Shown here in pieces: positions 8,644 to 17,628 of a stretch of DNA of 64,000 nucleotides. The DNA lies in assembly GCF_030758295.1 (NCBI RefSeq), contig NZ_CP132335.1, forward strand, positions 2,084,412 to 2,148,411. Reading direction: 5' to 3'. A program made the position numbers and the translations under genes. Position 1 is the first letter of the stretch, and the number at the start of each line of letters is the position of its first letter. This DNA is from Pararhizobium sp. IMCC21322 (GTDB taxonomy: Bacteria; Pseudomonadota; Alphaproteobacteria; Rhizobiales; GCA-2746425). Below the pieces are notes generated by a model. The model ran no database searches and had not been told where the DNA came from. It was given only the letters and a program-made list of their open reading frames with translations.

Positions 8644-10644
8644 CTATTTGCGGTCAGGAATATGCAATTCGGTACCAACCACAAGCGGGCCGCTTTCCGG
8701 CAGACGGTCACGGTTCAATTCCAGAATATCAAGGTAGGCGTCGCCATCTCCCAAAAGAGACTTGGCAATGTCCCACAGGCTCTCACCATCGGCCACAATA
8801 TGCGTGCGCCTTGCTTTGCCCTCGTCATTTGCCTGATCAATCACGGTGTCGGTTTGCTTGGCAGCAACTTTTCTAGCAGCCTCCGGTGGCAGACCGTTTT
8901 CAAGCTTGTCTTCAATCTTCGCCAGATCATCGGGGTTTTCCGGTTCCAGATCACGGGCATGAGCCCATTGGAACTGAGCCTCCAAAGTGCGGCCGGCGCG
9001 CCAATAGGCATCGCCAAGATGATCATGAACCAGGGGATCAGCGGCCATTTTCTCCGTTGCTTTTTCCAACTGAACGACGGCTTCTCCATAACGACCAAGC
9101 TTGAAGTAAGCCCAGCCCAGACTGTCCAGAATGAAACCCTCTTCGGGCCGCTGCTCGACAGCTTTTTCAATCATCCCAAGCGCCTCATCCAGATTGATGC
9201 CCTTGTCGACGAAAGAATAGCCGAGATAGTTCAGCACCAGCGGCTGGTCGGGGAACAATTCGAGTGCTTTGCGAAAATCGTCCTCCGCTGCGTCCCATTG
9301 GTCTGTGCGCTCATAGGTGATGGCGCGGGAATAGAACAAGGACCAGTGACGACGCTCAGGCGCATCAACGCCATCAATGATGATGTTGTAGATTGCATTG
9401 GCTTCTTCGAAACGCTTTTCAAATCGCAGCACATTTGCCAGTGCCAGATTTGCCGGAAACGGATCGTCCGTCTCGCGCGCTATATTGGTCAGGCGCTTAA
9501 TCGCCTCATCGACTTTCTCCAGCCGAGCCAGATTCCGCGCCGCTTCAATATTGGCAGCATCTGCAAAAACGGATTCTTCTGGCAAACCATCGACCAGATC
9601 TACCGCCAAAGCATATTGCTCATCGTCATTGTAGACGTCCACCAGAGCCATAATCGCCAAATCGGATTGCGGATTGAGGTACAGTGACAATTGGAGATAA
9701 ATTTTCGGGAGTTCCGAGCCGCCATCGCGGCCAAGAGCCGAGCCCAGCCCAAACAGCACCTCTGCGGCACCCTTCAGGCTTGAGCCTGCAAGCTCAACCC
9801 GCTTGCCATCATTTATATCTGCCTCAACGCGATCCATATACGGATGGCGAGGAACCTGCTGTTTGAAGGCGCGGATTGCGGCAAGGCCTTTTTCAGGGGA
9901 GCCTTTCAGTGCCTGCAGCCGCGCAAAGCCTTCAACAATGCGCAGAGCTGACTGATCATATTCATAGGCGCGGGCCACACGTGCAAAGGCCTGTTCCTGA
10001 TCACCAAGATGCGCCGCGATCAATCCGGCGTGGAAAGAGCGGAAACTCTCATACCAATCCGGGCCTTCGAGCTTATCAATGCGTGCAATGCTTGCGGCAA
10101 GGTCTTCCTTACCCGCTTCGGACCATGCGGCCAGCAATTGATTGGTCAATAGTTCCAGAGGCGCTTGTCCGGATGCCTTGTCAAATTGTCCGGCAGCTTG
10201 CCCAAAATTGCCCTTTTTCAGCGCTGTCACGCCCAGAACGGTTCTTGCCAGATCATTGGATGCATCGAATTGCAGAATATCCTTGGCAAACGGCACGGCT
10301 TCTTCAACGGATCCATTTATGAGATGCAGGAAAAATGCTTGTTGAATAAGGACAGGGTTGCCCGGATCACGACTAAGCGCTCGTTCAAAAAATTGAACCG
10401 CAGCTAGGGTATCATTGTCACCGCCAGCTATTTGAGCTGCCAGAAAATTACCGGAAAATCCGCGGGCAAAGCGCAAAGGCTCGGCGTCTTCATCTGCAAA
10501 GGACGGCGCTTGAAAAGCGGCGCTGAAACCACCGACCAGCAAGGCGGCGGCCAGAACTTTGATGTGCTTTAAAGTACGGTCAGACAAGGCATGCCTGGAC
10601 TTTGAGAATTTCACGGGTGTCGTTTGCTTCGCCATTTGGTCCAT
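8644..10644 (-). CDS. TPR repeat protein with C-terminal LysM domain
   Basis: A 666-residue exported protein. A basic N-terminus is followed by a hydrophobic signal (about 28-45, KVLAAALLVGGFS) and then tetratricopeptide repeats over most of the length, clearest between about 390 and 590 (e.g. PLVLNYLGYSFVDKG, FILDSLGWAYFKLG, PLVHDHLGDAYWRAG). The last 55 residues are a LysM-like peptidoglycan-binding domain (HIVADGESLWDIAKSLLGD to GTELHIPDRK). The frame is open to 10797; the ATG at 10644 (or 10635) places the signal correctly and avoids overlapping the upstream gene. Probably a periplasmic, wall-associated scaffold; function unknown. It sits between the polyprenyl synthase gene and ispE. Confidence 0.88.
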   Translation of the reverse strand: MDQMAKQTTPVKFSKSRHALSDRTLKHIKVLAAALLVGGFSAAFQAPSFADEDAEPLRFARGFSGNFLAAQIAGGDNDTLAAVQFFERALSRDPGNPVLIQQAFFLHLINGSVEEAVPFAKDILQFDASNDLARTVLGVTALKKGNFGQAAGQFDKASGQAPLELLTNQLLAAWSEAGKEDLAASIARIDKLEGPDWYESFRSFHAGLIAAHLGDQEQAFARVARAYEYDQSALRIVEGFARLQALKGSPEKGLAAIRAFKQQVPRHPYMDRVEADINDGKRVELAGSSLKGAAEVLFGLGSALGRDGGSELPKIYLQLSLYLNPQSDLAIMALVDVYNDDEQYALAVDLVDGLPEESVFADAANIEAARNLARLEKVDEAIKRLTNIARETDDPFPANLALANVLRFEKRFEEANAIYNIIIDGVDAPERRHWSLFYSRAITYERTDQWDAAEDDFRKALELFPDQPLVLNYLGYSFVDKGINLDEALGMIEKAVEQRPEEGFILDSLGWAYFKLGRYGEAVVQLEKATEKMAADPLVHDHLGDAYWRAGRTLEAQFQWAHARDLEPENPDDLAKIEDKLENGLPPEAARKVAAKQTDTVIDQANDEGKARRTHIVADGESLWDIAKSLLGDGDAYLDILELNRDRLPESGPLVVGTELHIPDRK

Positions 10645-10793
10645 CTTTGTTTCAACCTGAGCCACGGTTTTCAGACGTGCTGTCGCATATCTTACCCCAA
10701 CCTTCAAATTGTTGCATTTCGCGGCAGGTCGGTTTGTAGACTGTCTGATGACGTTTAATTCCGACAATTTCGCGGCGAATCCCAATCCGGGCT

Positions 10794-11810
10794 TCAATGT
10801 CCACGATAGATGCAGAAGTCGACAGTCTCCAATAAACTTTTCTTCATGTTGCTGTCCGGGAACGCAGCCAAGGCATCTTTTGCCACTGCACCATAATGGC
10901 TGGCGCGCTCGACAGTGTCCTTCAGCGCATCCAATTGCTTCATTGTGGCAATGGCGGTTTCAAGATCGCCATCCTGCACATCCCCTTCCATAAGCACGCG
11001 GTCAAAGAAGGCCCGGTCTGCATCGCTGCCACGGCGGTAGGAGAGAACCACGGGCAGGGTGATTTTCCCCTCGCGCAGATCATCCCCGATATCCTTACCC
11101 AGATCAGCTGCAGAGCCACCATAGTCCAGTGCATCATCAATCAGCTGGAAGGCAAGGCCCAGATTGGTCCCGTAAGAGCGGAATGCGGATTTGGCTGCTT
11201 GGGGTGCCTTGGCCAGCACTGGCCCCACTTCTGCTGCCGCCGAAAACAGAGCCGCTGTTTTAGCCCGGATGACTTCCAGATATTCATCTTCCGTCGTGGC
11301 CGTGTTTTTGGCCGCTACAAGCTGCATCACTTCGCCTTCTGCAATCACAGAGGACGCGGTGGAGAGAATATCAAGAGCTTCCAGAGAACCAACTTCCACC
11401 ATCATGCGAAACGATTGTCCCAGCAGATAATCGCCAACAAGCACGCTGGCCTGATTGCCCCAGACCATGCGGGCTGATTTCTTGCCGCGCCGCATGTCAC
11501 TCTCATCCACCACATCATCATGCAGCAGAGTGGCGGTGTGCATGAATTCAACGCAGGCAGCCAGCTTCACATGGCCATCACCCTCATAGCCGCACATATC
11601 CGCTGCAGCCAGGGTCAGCATGGGCCGTAGCCGCTTGCCGCCAGAAGAAATCAGATAATCTGCAATTTCCGGGATCATGTCCACATTGGCGCCAGCCATC
11701 TTCAGAATCAGATCATTGACCTGACCCATGCCCGGTTTGGTCAGCCGGATCAGTGCTTCCACACTTGGCTTCTGCTCTTTGTCTGGATTGAGGGGAACCA
11801 CAATGCCCAT
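10794..11810 (-). CDS. ispB: polyprenyl (octaprenyl/decaprenyl) diphosphate synthase
   Basis: Trans-prenyltransferase that makes the side chain of ubiquinone. In the 338-residue protein the first Asp-rich motif is DDVVDESDMRRG near residue 97 and the second is LIDDALDYGG near residue 223; KRLRPMLTLA marks the diphosphate-binding region. Chain length (eight or ten units) cannot be read from the sequence. In related genomes I recall this gene lying divergent from a DUF2007 gene; here about 3.2 kb of other genes separate them. Confidence 0.93.
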   Translation of the reverse strand: MGIVVPLNPDKEQKPSVEALIRLTKPGMGQVNDLILKMAGANVDMIPEIADYLISSGGKRLRPMLTLAAADMCGYEGDGHVKLAACVEFMHTATLLHDDVVDESDMRRGKKSARMVWGNQASVLVGDYLLGQSFRMMVEVGSLEALDILSTASSVIAEGEVMQLVAAKNTATTEDEYLEVIRAKTAALFSAAAEVGPVLAKAPQAAKSAFRSYGTNLGLAFQLIDDALDYGGSAADLGKDIGDDLREGKITLPVVLSYRRGSDADRAFFDRVLMEGDVQDGDLETAIATMKQLDALKDTVERASHYGAVAKDALAAFPDSNMKKSLLETVDFCIYRGH

Positions 11811-12037
11811 AATACTGCTTTCTGATTGCCCGGTGTGATGTGCGGGATTTTTAGTCGATATGCTGCACTAGATTAGAAGTTTGATTGGCCAATAACAACT
11901 CTCGTTCAATTTATTTATGTAGTCCAATCCGAACGAAAAACCAGTCAGAGCAACATTCAATTCCTGCCGCCTGATATGCGCACCACACCTGATCGATTGA
12001 TAATGTTCCAAACGCAACGATTGCTGCGTGGCAAGTC

Positions 12038-12888
12038 TCAACAAAACTCGTTCCCGCTTTGACTGGTGGTCAGGAAGACGATCTGGGCTGCCGGGTTTGT
12101 TATCAGATATGGTTTGAACCCTTCACGCTTGATCTTTGTTTCGCATCCAGCTAGCCGAATGTCGTGCCTGTTTGCGGCTGATCTGAGTTTTAGAAGCGTG
12201 GGAATGTTATCGACTGTTTCGTCGATCGGACATTCAATCCAGTAAGGGTCAAATTGGGCCAGTTCAGCCGTGGCCTGTGGGCGCTCATCTCGTTAAAACG
12301 CCAGTGACAATCCACCATCAGCCTTGCATCAGAACCGATCGCCCTTCGAATGGCATCCACACGAGCGACGCCCTCATCAATGAATTTGATGGTCTCTATC
12401 TTCGATTTCTCAGAATCCAGACTATCAAAAGGGGCGATCTTAATTGCATTGAATCCAGCCCTAATTGCATCTGAAGCACTGTTCGCAAATCCTTCAGGCG
12501 TACGATCCAATGTCCGGCGGTTGATGTTGGCATAGACAGGAATTTTGGCGCGAAGAGGTTCGCCCAAAACCGCGCTGGTTCGTTTGCCCGTATTCCGACC
12601 TGCAATATCCCAGATTGCATGCATGACCGCTTAGGAAAAAGCCGCTTCTGGAAGGGTTGAAAATGGTAGGGTTTGGAAAAGAGTATCAGGGGAATTTGCG
12701 TCGGCACCCAGCACCAGTTCTTGGTGCTTTTTCCCTGCTGCAACAACTTCAGCATCCTGACCATTGAGTGTCGCCTCGCCGACACTGTCTACGGCAAGAC
12801 TGTAAATCAGAGCGATCAGGTGAAAACTCAAACAATAGAAGGACGTCTGTTCAAGATCGGGGATCGGGATGTGGATCCAGTGAGGCAA
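12038..12888 (-). pseudogene. enolase-superfamily (mandelate racemase/muconate lactonizing type) dehydratase remnant
   Basis: Conceptual reading gives a recognisable enolase-superfamily protein in pieces: SVGEATLNG, then LPEAAFS, an in-frame TAA at 12631-12633, AVMHAIWDIAGRN, VYANINRRTLDRTPEGFA, IKIAPFDSL (the catalytic-lysine region) and LMVDCHWRFNE. A frameshift near 12275-12285 then shifts the reading to TAELAQFDPYWIECPIDE, LAGCETKI and REGFKPYLI before unrelated sequence and a stop. So it carries one nonsense codon, one frameshift and a lost C-terminal third including the last metal ligand and acid/base region. It follows the SDR gene by 11 bp in the same direction and was probably the third gene of that operon. 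Confidence 0.82.
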
Positions 12889-12898
12889 CAGGTGCGAC

Positions 12899-13678
12899 CT
12901 AGATCAGGCCCTCATAAGCGCCACCATCGAGTTGCAAATTCTGGCCTGTCATGAAGCCTGCCTGATCGCTGCAAATGAATGCGCAGGTATCGCCAAATTC
13001 AATCGGCTTGCCAAACCGGTTGGCGGGCAGTGTGGCAGCGATGCGGCGGCGGGCTTCTTCCATATCCACATCATGCTTTGCCATGATCCGCTCCGCCATG
13101 AATTTCTGGCGGTCCGTATCGAAGCGTTCCGGCAGCAGATTATTGATGGTGACATTGTCGACCATCACCTGACGTGACAATCCCTTGCAGGCTGCGGTCA
13201 GCCCGGCCCTTGCGGCGGTCGAAAGCGTCATTTGCGGACGTGGGGATTTTACCATCGCGGACGTGATGTTGATGATGCGGCCGAACTTCCGCGCCTGCAT
13301 TCCTGGTAGCACGCCTCGGATCATCATCAACGCTGCCAGCATGTTAGCCTCGATTGCCTCAATCCATTGGTCATGCTCAAAGCCCAGAAATTCACCCGGG
13401 GGAGGGCCCGTATTATTGTTGATCAAAATATCCGCCTCCGGACAAGATGCCAGCAGCTCTGCACGTCCGTCAGCTGTGTTGATATCAGCAGCCACAACTC
13501 CAACCGGACGCTTTATCTTGGCTTCCAGTTTGGCTTTTGCGGCAGCCAGTCGCTCAGTGTCGCGCCCGTTGATGACAACGTCGACCCCTTCGCGTGCCAA
13601 TGATGCGGCGCAGGCAAATCCCAAACCTTTGGACGACGCGCAAATGAGCGCCTTGCGTCCGGTCAAGCCTAATTCCAT
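12899..13678 (-). CDS. SDR family oxidoreductase
   Basis: NAD(P)-dependent short-chain dehydrogenase of 259 residues. The frame opens at 13750, but the ATG at 13678 has a GAGG site eight bases upstream and gives MELGLTGRKALICASSKGLG, with the cofactor-binding loop in place. NNNTGPPPGEF replaces the common NNAG motif, the catalytic Ser is in INITSAM, and the usual Tyr-x-x-x-Lys is not in its standard form: the segment reads STAARAGLTAACKGL, so the tyrosine appears to be replaced by Thr/Ala. This matches a known 3-oxoacyl reductase-like SDR subgroup with a degenerate Tyr motif, or an altered activity. Substrate unknown. Confidence 0.82.
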   Translation of the reverse strand: MELGLTGRKALICASSKGLGFACAASLAREGVDVVINGRDTERLAAAKAKLEAKIKRPVGVVAADINTADGRAELLASCPEADILINNNTGPPPGEFLGFEHDQWIEAIEANMLAALMMIRGVLPGMQARKFGRIINITSAMVKSPRPQMTLSTAARAGLTAACKGLSRQVMVDNVTINNLLPERFDTDRQKFMAERIMAKHDVDMEEARRRIAATLPANRFGKPIEFGDTCAFICSDQAGFMTGQNLQLDGGAYEGLI

Positions 13679-13759
13679 GTCAAACCTCGTTGTATTGAAG
13701 ACTTCATGTTGAGCTGTCGCCGGTGATAGGCCCGGCGACAGGATTTTCAAGACAAGTGT

Positions 13760-15016
13760 CTATGCGTGCCCCGGTGCGCGGCCTGGATGAACTTGCGCGT
13801 AGTGTTGGCGCAAAAGATCCTTGCCGTAATCATTTCCATTCGGCGTGCGCACAACCGTATGAATATGACATTTCGCGGGCTCCTCATTGGCAAGCCAAAT
13901 ACCGCTGTGATGATCGAACTCCACCATGAGCAACGGGCTTTGGATGCGGTAGTAAAACGGGTCATCATCGCCCCAGCCACCAATCCAGCTCCACGATGTA
14001 CGCTCCAGCTCTGCTTCGATCTGCGACATGCGCACAGTGCGGACAGCGTCAGGAAGATAGCAGATGAAAGCCTCAACGATCTGCAACAATTGGTCCCGCG
14101 CACGCGGCGCGAATTCCGACACGGGAACACCCTCTTCAGGGATGATCTGATTATCGCGGAATGCGCCGCCCAGATGCCTTTGATCCGCAAAATTCCAGCG
14201 CCCCTCCGGCATTGCCGGATCGTGCAGTTCCGCATAGGTCCGAGCACGACCCTGCAGCGCAGGCGACAGAGAACGCATAAGTTCAAGCCCGCCATCTTCT
14301 TCGTCGCTGAACAGGCGCAGCCCTTCATGAGGTCCGGCATCAATGTGGTTCGGCTCTGCTCCCATAAAAGTGGGCGAAATCACCATTTGCCCGCCAAGCA
14401 CAAAGCAGTTGAGGGCCAGGTGATGACCATAAAAGCTCCAGCCCCATGGCTCGGCTGTCGATGGTGCTCCGAACAGGAGTATGTTGTAGCTCCATTCGTT
14501 CATCAGGTTTTCCAACCCACAAAGCTGGCCAAGAAAGGCATTGGTGCGCATGCAGCCAACAGCCTTTTGATACCCCGTACCGCTGAGGCTGGCGCGTATG
14601 AGCCCCATTGCGGCATCGCGCGCAGCCGGGTCCATCTCCTCAAGCCGCAATCCGTTGGGATTGATCAAAAATTCCGGATTGGCCCACCTTCGCCACTCGA
14701 CTGCCTCGAGCGCGTAGACAAGCTGCGTGCGATCCGTGGCAGAGAGCGCGGACAACAATGCCTCGGCGGCTGCCACCATCTCATTGGTGGGCGCGCCCTC
14801 GTCAGCAAGGCAGAACAGCCCGTCTTCGAGCTGGCCATTGTTCGTGATTCCTTGAAATGGTTCGTTACTGAGGCTGTCCCACTTAGCAATCAGTGGTCCA
14901 ACCAAAGGGTCCTGTCGCACGGCCATGCCAAAGTCACGGGCAGAAACGGAGCGAAGTTCGGAAAACCGGGCACAATCAAACGGGAGAAGAAGGTCGCGAA
15001 AATTATTGGACGGCAT
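13760..15016 (-). CDS. DUF3500 domain-containing protein
   Basis: A 418-residue protein matching the DUF3500 family: WGWSFYGHHLALNCFVLGG, FMGAEPNHIDAGPHEGLRLF (split), and near the C-terminus PLLMVEFDHHSGIW and HIHTVVRTPNGNDYG. The His-rich conserved segments suggest metal binding or hydrolase chemistry, but no function is established to my knowledge. The frame is open to 15091; the ATG at 15016 (MPSNNF) with AGGGG upstream is preferred over 15037. The SDR gene follows 81 bp downstream. The 279 bp upstream, to the DUF2007 gene, hold no gene I can support and probably carry both divergent promoters. Confidence 0.85.
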   Translation of the reverse strand: MPSNNFRDLLLPFDCARFSELRSVSARDFGMAVRQDPLVGPLIAKWDSLSNEPFQGITNNGQLEDGLFCLADEGAPTNEMVAAAEALLSALSATDRTQLVYALEAVEWRRWANPEFLINPNGLRLEEMDPAARDAAMGLIRASLSGTGYQKAVGCMRTNAFLGQLCGLENLMNEWSYNILLFGAPSTAEPWGWSFYGHHLALNCFVLGGQMVISPTFMGAEPNHIDAGPHEGLRLFSDEEDGGLELMRSLSPALQGRARTYAELHDPAMPEGRWNFADQRHLGGAFRDNQIIPEEGVPVSEFAPRARDQLLQIVEAFICYLPDAVRTVRMSQIEAELERTSWSWIGGWGDDDPFYYRIQSPLLMVEFDHHSGIWLANEEPAKCHIHTVVRTPNGNDYGKDLLRQHYAQVHPGRAPGHA

Positions 15017-15295
15017 CAGATCGGCCCCTGGCTTCATTCTGACAAAAATCAGGGTCGCGTGCAGTTTGTCCAAATGACAAACCTTCGCCATCGCTACCCG
15101 CGGAAGCTTGTTATGCCACCCATACTGGCAAACATGTTCAGTATATCACGCACGACAGGCCTATCAAATGCCAAAGACATTGCTACTGTCACTTATGCGT
15201 CAGATGTTGGGCCTCCTGAGACTATAGAAACTTTGTTGAACGGGAGAACTGTGATCATATATGCTTGGAGTTGATGACGCTGTGGAGGCATTGGT

Positions 15296-15520
15296 GTGAA
15301 AGAAATTCTCAGAACGAATGATATGGTGCTGATTTCATTCGTCGAAACGCTGCTGACCGAAGCCCGGATCAAATATCTGGTCCTTGATCAGAATATGAGT
15401 GTTATGGATGGCTCGATTGGTGTGCTGCCTCGACGCTTGCTGGTGGCAGAAGAACAGGAAGCCGCCGCGCGTAAATTATTCGAAGAGGCCGAGATCGCCC
15501 ACGAATTACGCAGCGCATAG
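15296..15520 (+). CDS. DUF2007 family protein (putative signal-transducing protein)
   Basis: A 74-residue soluble protein. MVLISFVETLLTEARIKYLVLDQ and the C-terminal VAEEQEAAARKLFEEA are typical of DUF2007, a small alpha/beta fold. The start is GTG at 15296 with GGAGG seven bases upstream. It is followed within 15 bp by a tRNA methyltransferase gene, a neighbour pair seen in many alphaproteobacteria. Role unknown. Confidence 0.85.
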   Translation: MKEILRTNDMVLISFVETLLTEARIKYLVLDQNMSVMDGSIGVLPRRLLVAEEQEAAARKLFEEAEIAHELRSA

Positions 15521-15534
15521 GGTCGCAAAATAAT

Positions 15535-16314
15535 ATGACCACCACGGCCTCGAAAGATCAGTTTATAGGCGGTGGTGCTTATGTCCTGCAGCCACGCAGC
15601 GATGGACATCGCTCAGGCTTGGACGCTGTGTTTCTGGCGGCAACTGTGCCGGGAGCTGCGACGGGCCTACTCTATGATTTGGGCTCGGGTACAGGCGCTG
15701 CCGGTTTCTGCTGCGCCGCTCGCGCACCAGACCTGATGGTCCGTTTGGTCGAACGCGATGAAGATATGCTTGAATTGGCAAGGGAAGGCTGCGACCTTCC
15801 TGAAAACAGGACGTTTTCTGATCGGGTGGAGGTGTTGTCAGCTGACATATTAATGCCGGCACCCGCCCGCGAAGAGGCTGGGCTTGTTGCCAATTCGGCG
15901 GACTGGGTGATCGCGAATCCACCCTTTTATTTGCAACAAAAGGTGCGCAGTTCCCCGCATCAGCATCGTCGCGAAGCCCATGTGCTGGAAGAGGGAGATT
16001 TGGAAGCCTGGTTTCGCCTGACCGCCATGTTGCTGAAACCCGGAGGCCAGATGGCGATTATTCACACCGCAGACGCATTGATCGACGTGCTGAAATTATG
16101 CGAAGGGCGGTTTGGCAGCCTTGAAATCCGCCCCATCCATCCAAGGCTTGGCAAGAAGGCTAACCGGGTTGTGGTGTCAGGACAAAAGGGCAGTCGTGGG
16201 GAGTTGACGCTTCTTCCTGATTTCATTGTTCATGATGATGCTGGAAACACCACACAGGCCGCTGCCATATTGCGTGAGGGAAAGGGGTTTTCAGATTTGG
16301 AGACACCCCTTTAA
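15535..16314 (+). CDS. tRNA1(Val) (adenine(37)-N6)-methyltransferase-like protein
   Basis: A 259-residue SAM-dependent methyltransferase of the TrmN6/YfiC group. The SAM-binding motif I is LYDLGSGTGAAGF near residue 45, and the adenine-N6 catalytic motif is ANPPFYLQQ near residue 126, which is diagnostic for amino-methylating enzymes. The role in modifying A37 of tRNA1(Val) is inferred from the family. It is the second gene of a probable operon running from DUF2007 into the S49 peptidase gene. Confidence 0.88.
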   Translation: MTTTASKDQFIGGGAYVLQPRSDGHRSGLDAVFLAATVPGAATGLLYDLGSGTGAAGFCCAARAPDLMVRLVERDEDMLELAREGCDLPENRTFSDRVEVLSADILMPAPAREEAGLVANSADWVIANPPFYLQQKVRSSPHQHRREAHVLEEGDLEAWFRLTAMLLKPGGQMAIIHTADALIDVLKLCEGRFGSLEIRPIHPRLGKKANRVVVSGQKGSRGELTLLPDFIVHDDAGNTTQAAAILREGKGFSDLETPL

Positions 16315-16373
16315 ATCCAGCCCGAAATAGACCATTTAAACTGAACTGATAGTCCAACCCACCGGAGCCCACC

Positions 16374-17240
16374 TTGTTGAAAGCCCTCAGAAACCGCATC
16401 CGTGTCTATTTGCCGGAAAAATACCGCACGCCAGCCCCTGTTGTCCCCGTGGTCAGGCTGTCAGGTATTATTGGTGCGGGCAGTAATTTCAGACCCGGCC
16501 TCAATCTGGCCAGTGTCGCAGGTCCTTTGCAAAAAGCGTTTTCGCATAAAGATGCGCCGGCCGTCGCAATTGTAATCAACTCACCCGGCGGCTCCCCGGT
16601 TCAGTCGAATCTGATTTTTAAGAGGATTCGCCAACTGGCTGAGGAAAAAGAGAAAACCGTTCTTGTCTTCGTAGAGGATGTCGCGGCGTCCGGCGGGTAC
16701 TTTATTGCTGTTGCCGGCGATGAAATTATCGCTGATCCATCGTCTGTCGTCGGATCCATCGGTGTGATTTCATCAGGTTTCGGCCTGACCCAAGCCATCA
16801 GCAAACTGGGCGTTGAGCGCCGCGTCTACACATCCGGTAAAAGCAAATCGACGCTGGATCCGTTCCTGCCTGAAAAGAAGCAAGACGTTGCCCATCTGAA
16901 ACAGCTTCAGGAAGAAATCCACGAAACCTTTATTGATGTGGTCAAATCGCGCCGCGCCGATGTTTTGAAGGAAGATGACGAGACATTGTTCAACGGCCTT
17001 TTCTGGACGGGCAAAACAGCGCTGTCCATGGGTCTGATTGATGGCATCGGAGATTTGAGCTCAACTGTAAAAGAACGGTTCGGCGAAAAAACCAAGCTCA
17101 AGGTCATCGACACCAAAAAGGGATTTAGCATGCGACGTCTGTTTGGCGGTGCCATAGATGAGACAGCCATAAGCCGAATTGGTGACGGTATTATCGGATC
17201 TGTTGAAGAGCGTGCCCACTGGGCACGGTTTGGATTGTAG
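16374..17240 (+). CDS. S49 family serine peptidase (SohB/SppA type)
   Basis: A 288-residue member of the signal-peptide-peptidase A family, which cleaves membrane-embedded or membrane-bound peptides. The catalytic Ser is in VAASGGYFIA near residue 106 and the general-base Lys in TSGKSKSTLDPFLPE near residue 160. There is no clear N-terminal membrane anchor, so the enzyme may be peripheral or cytoplasmic, as in short SppA homologues. The start is TTG at 16374 with CGGAG six bases upstream. It is followed by a small membrane protein gene. Confidence 0.9.
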   Translation: MLKALRNRIRVYLPEKYRTPAPVVPVVRLSGIIGAGSNFRPGLNLASVAGPLQKAFSHKDAPAVAIVINSPGGSPVQSNLIFKRIRQLAEEKEKTVLVFVEDVAASGGYFIAVAGDEIIADPSSVVGSIGVISSGFGLTQAISKLGVERRVYTSGKSKSTLDPFLPEKKQDVAHLKQLQEEIHETFIDVVKSRRADVLKEDDETLFNGLFWTGKTALSMGLIDGIGDLSSTVKERFGEKTKLKVIDTKKGFSMRRLFGGAIDETAISRIGDGIIGSVEERAHWARFGL

Positions 17241-17248
17241 GCCCGGAT

Positions 17249-17494
17249 ATGCTGCTAAAAATACTTATCTTTGTCGGCAGTCTGATCGCCGTCTATGTCG
17301 CTTCTAAACGACATCAGATTTTTGCCAATCTGATGTCGAGGGTGAGCGACAATCTTGGTTCAAAAGAAGCTCCGCCAAAACAGGCGGACGCAAAACCTGC
17401 CGACACAGTGCAGGACGAGGCGGACCAGATAGAAGAACTGGATTATGATCCCGAGACCGGCCGTTATTCAGTTCGGAAAAAGCGGAAAAGCTGA
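17249..17494 (+). CDS. small single-span membrane protein
   Basis: An 81-residue protein with one N-terminal membrane helix (about 3-19) and a charged cytoplasmic tail ending in DYDPETGRYSVRKKRKS. It starts eight bases after the S49 peptidase gene, so it may be a membrane partner of that peptidase. I recall similar small genes at this place in other Hyphomicrobiales but know no function. Confidence 0.7.
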   Translation: MLLKILIFVGSLIAVYVASKRHQIFANLMSRVSDNLGSKEAPPKQADAKPADTVQDEADQIEELDYDPETGRYSVRKKRKS

Positions 17495-17628
17495 TCCTGC
17501 ATTCATCGCCGCAGCGATTGCATTAGATGCGGATTCTTGCGTGCGCATATGGTTGCATGGCTTGACCCTTTGTCCGCGTCATGGCAACACCGCGCCACAA
17601 TCGCGAAAAGCTTGTCCCAGGTCACCCC

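Noticed and set aside
8662-9687. A 341-codon plus-strand open frame
   Set aside because: It is the reverse frame of the TPR gene; its Cys/Ile/Gln-rich composition and lack of motifs mark it as a shadow.
12396-12785. A 129-codon minus-strand frame within the enolase-like remnant
   Set aside because: It is an alternative frame of the pseudogene; its translation shows no enolase motifs, while the other frame does.
13766-15274. A 502-codon plus-strand open frame
   Set aside because: It is antisense to the DUF3500 gene, has no recognisable domain, is rich in His, Arg and Gln, as reversed high-GC coding frames are, and has no plausible ribosome binding site.
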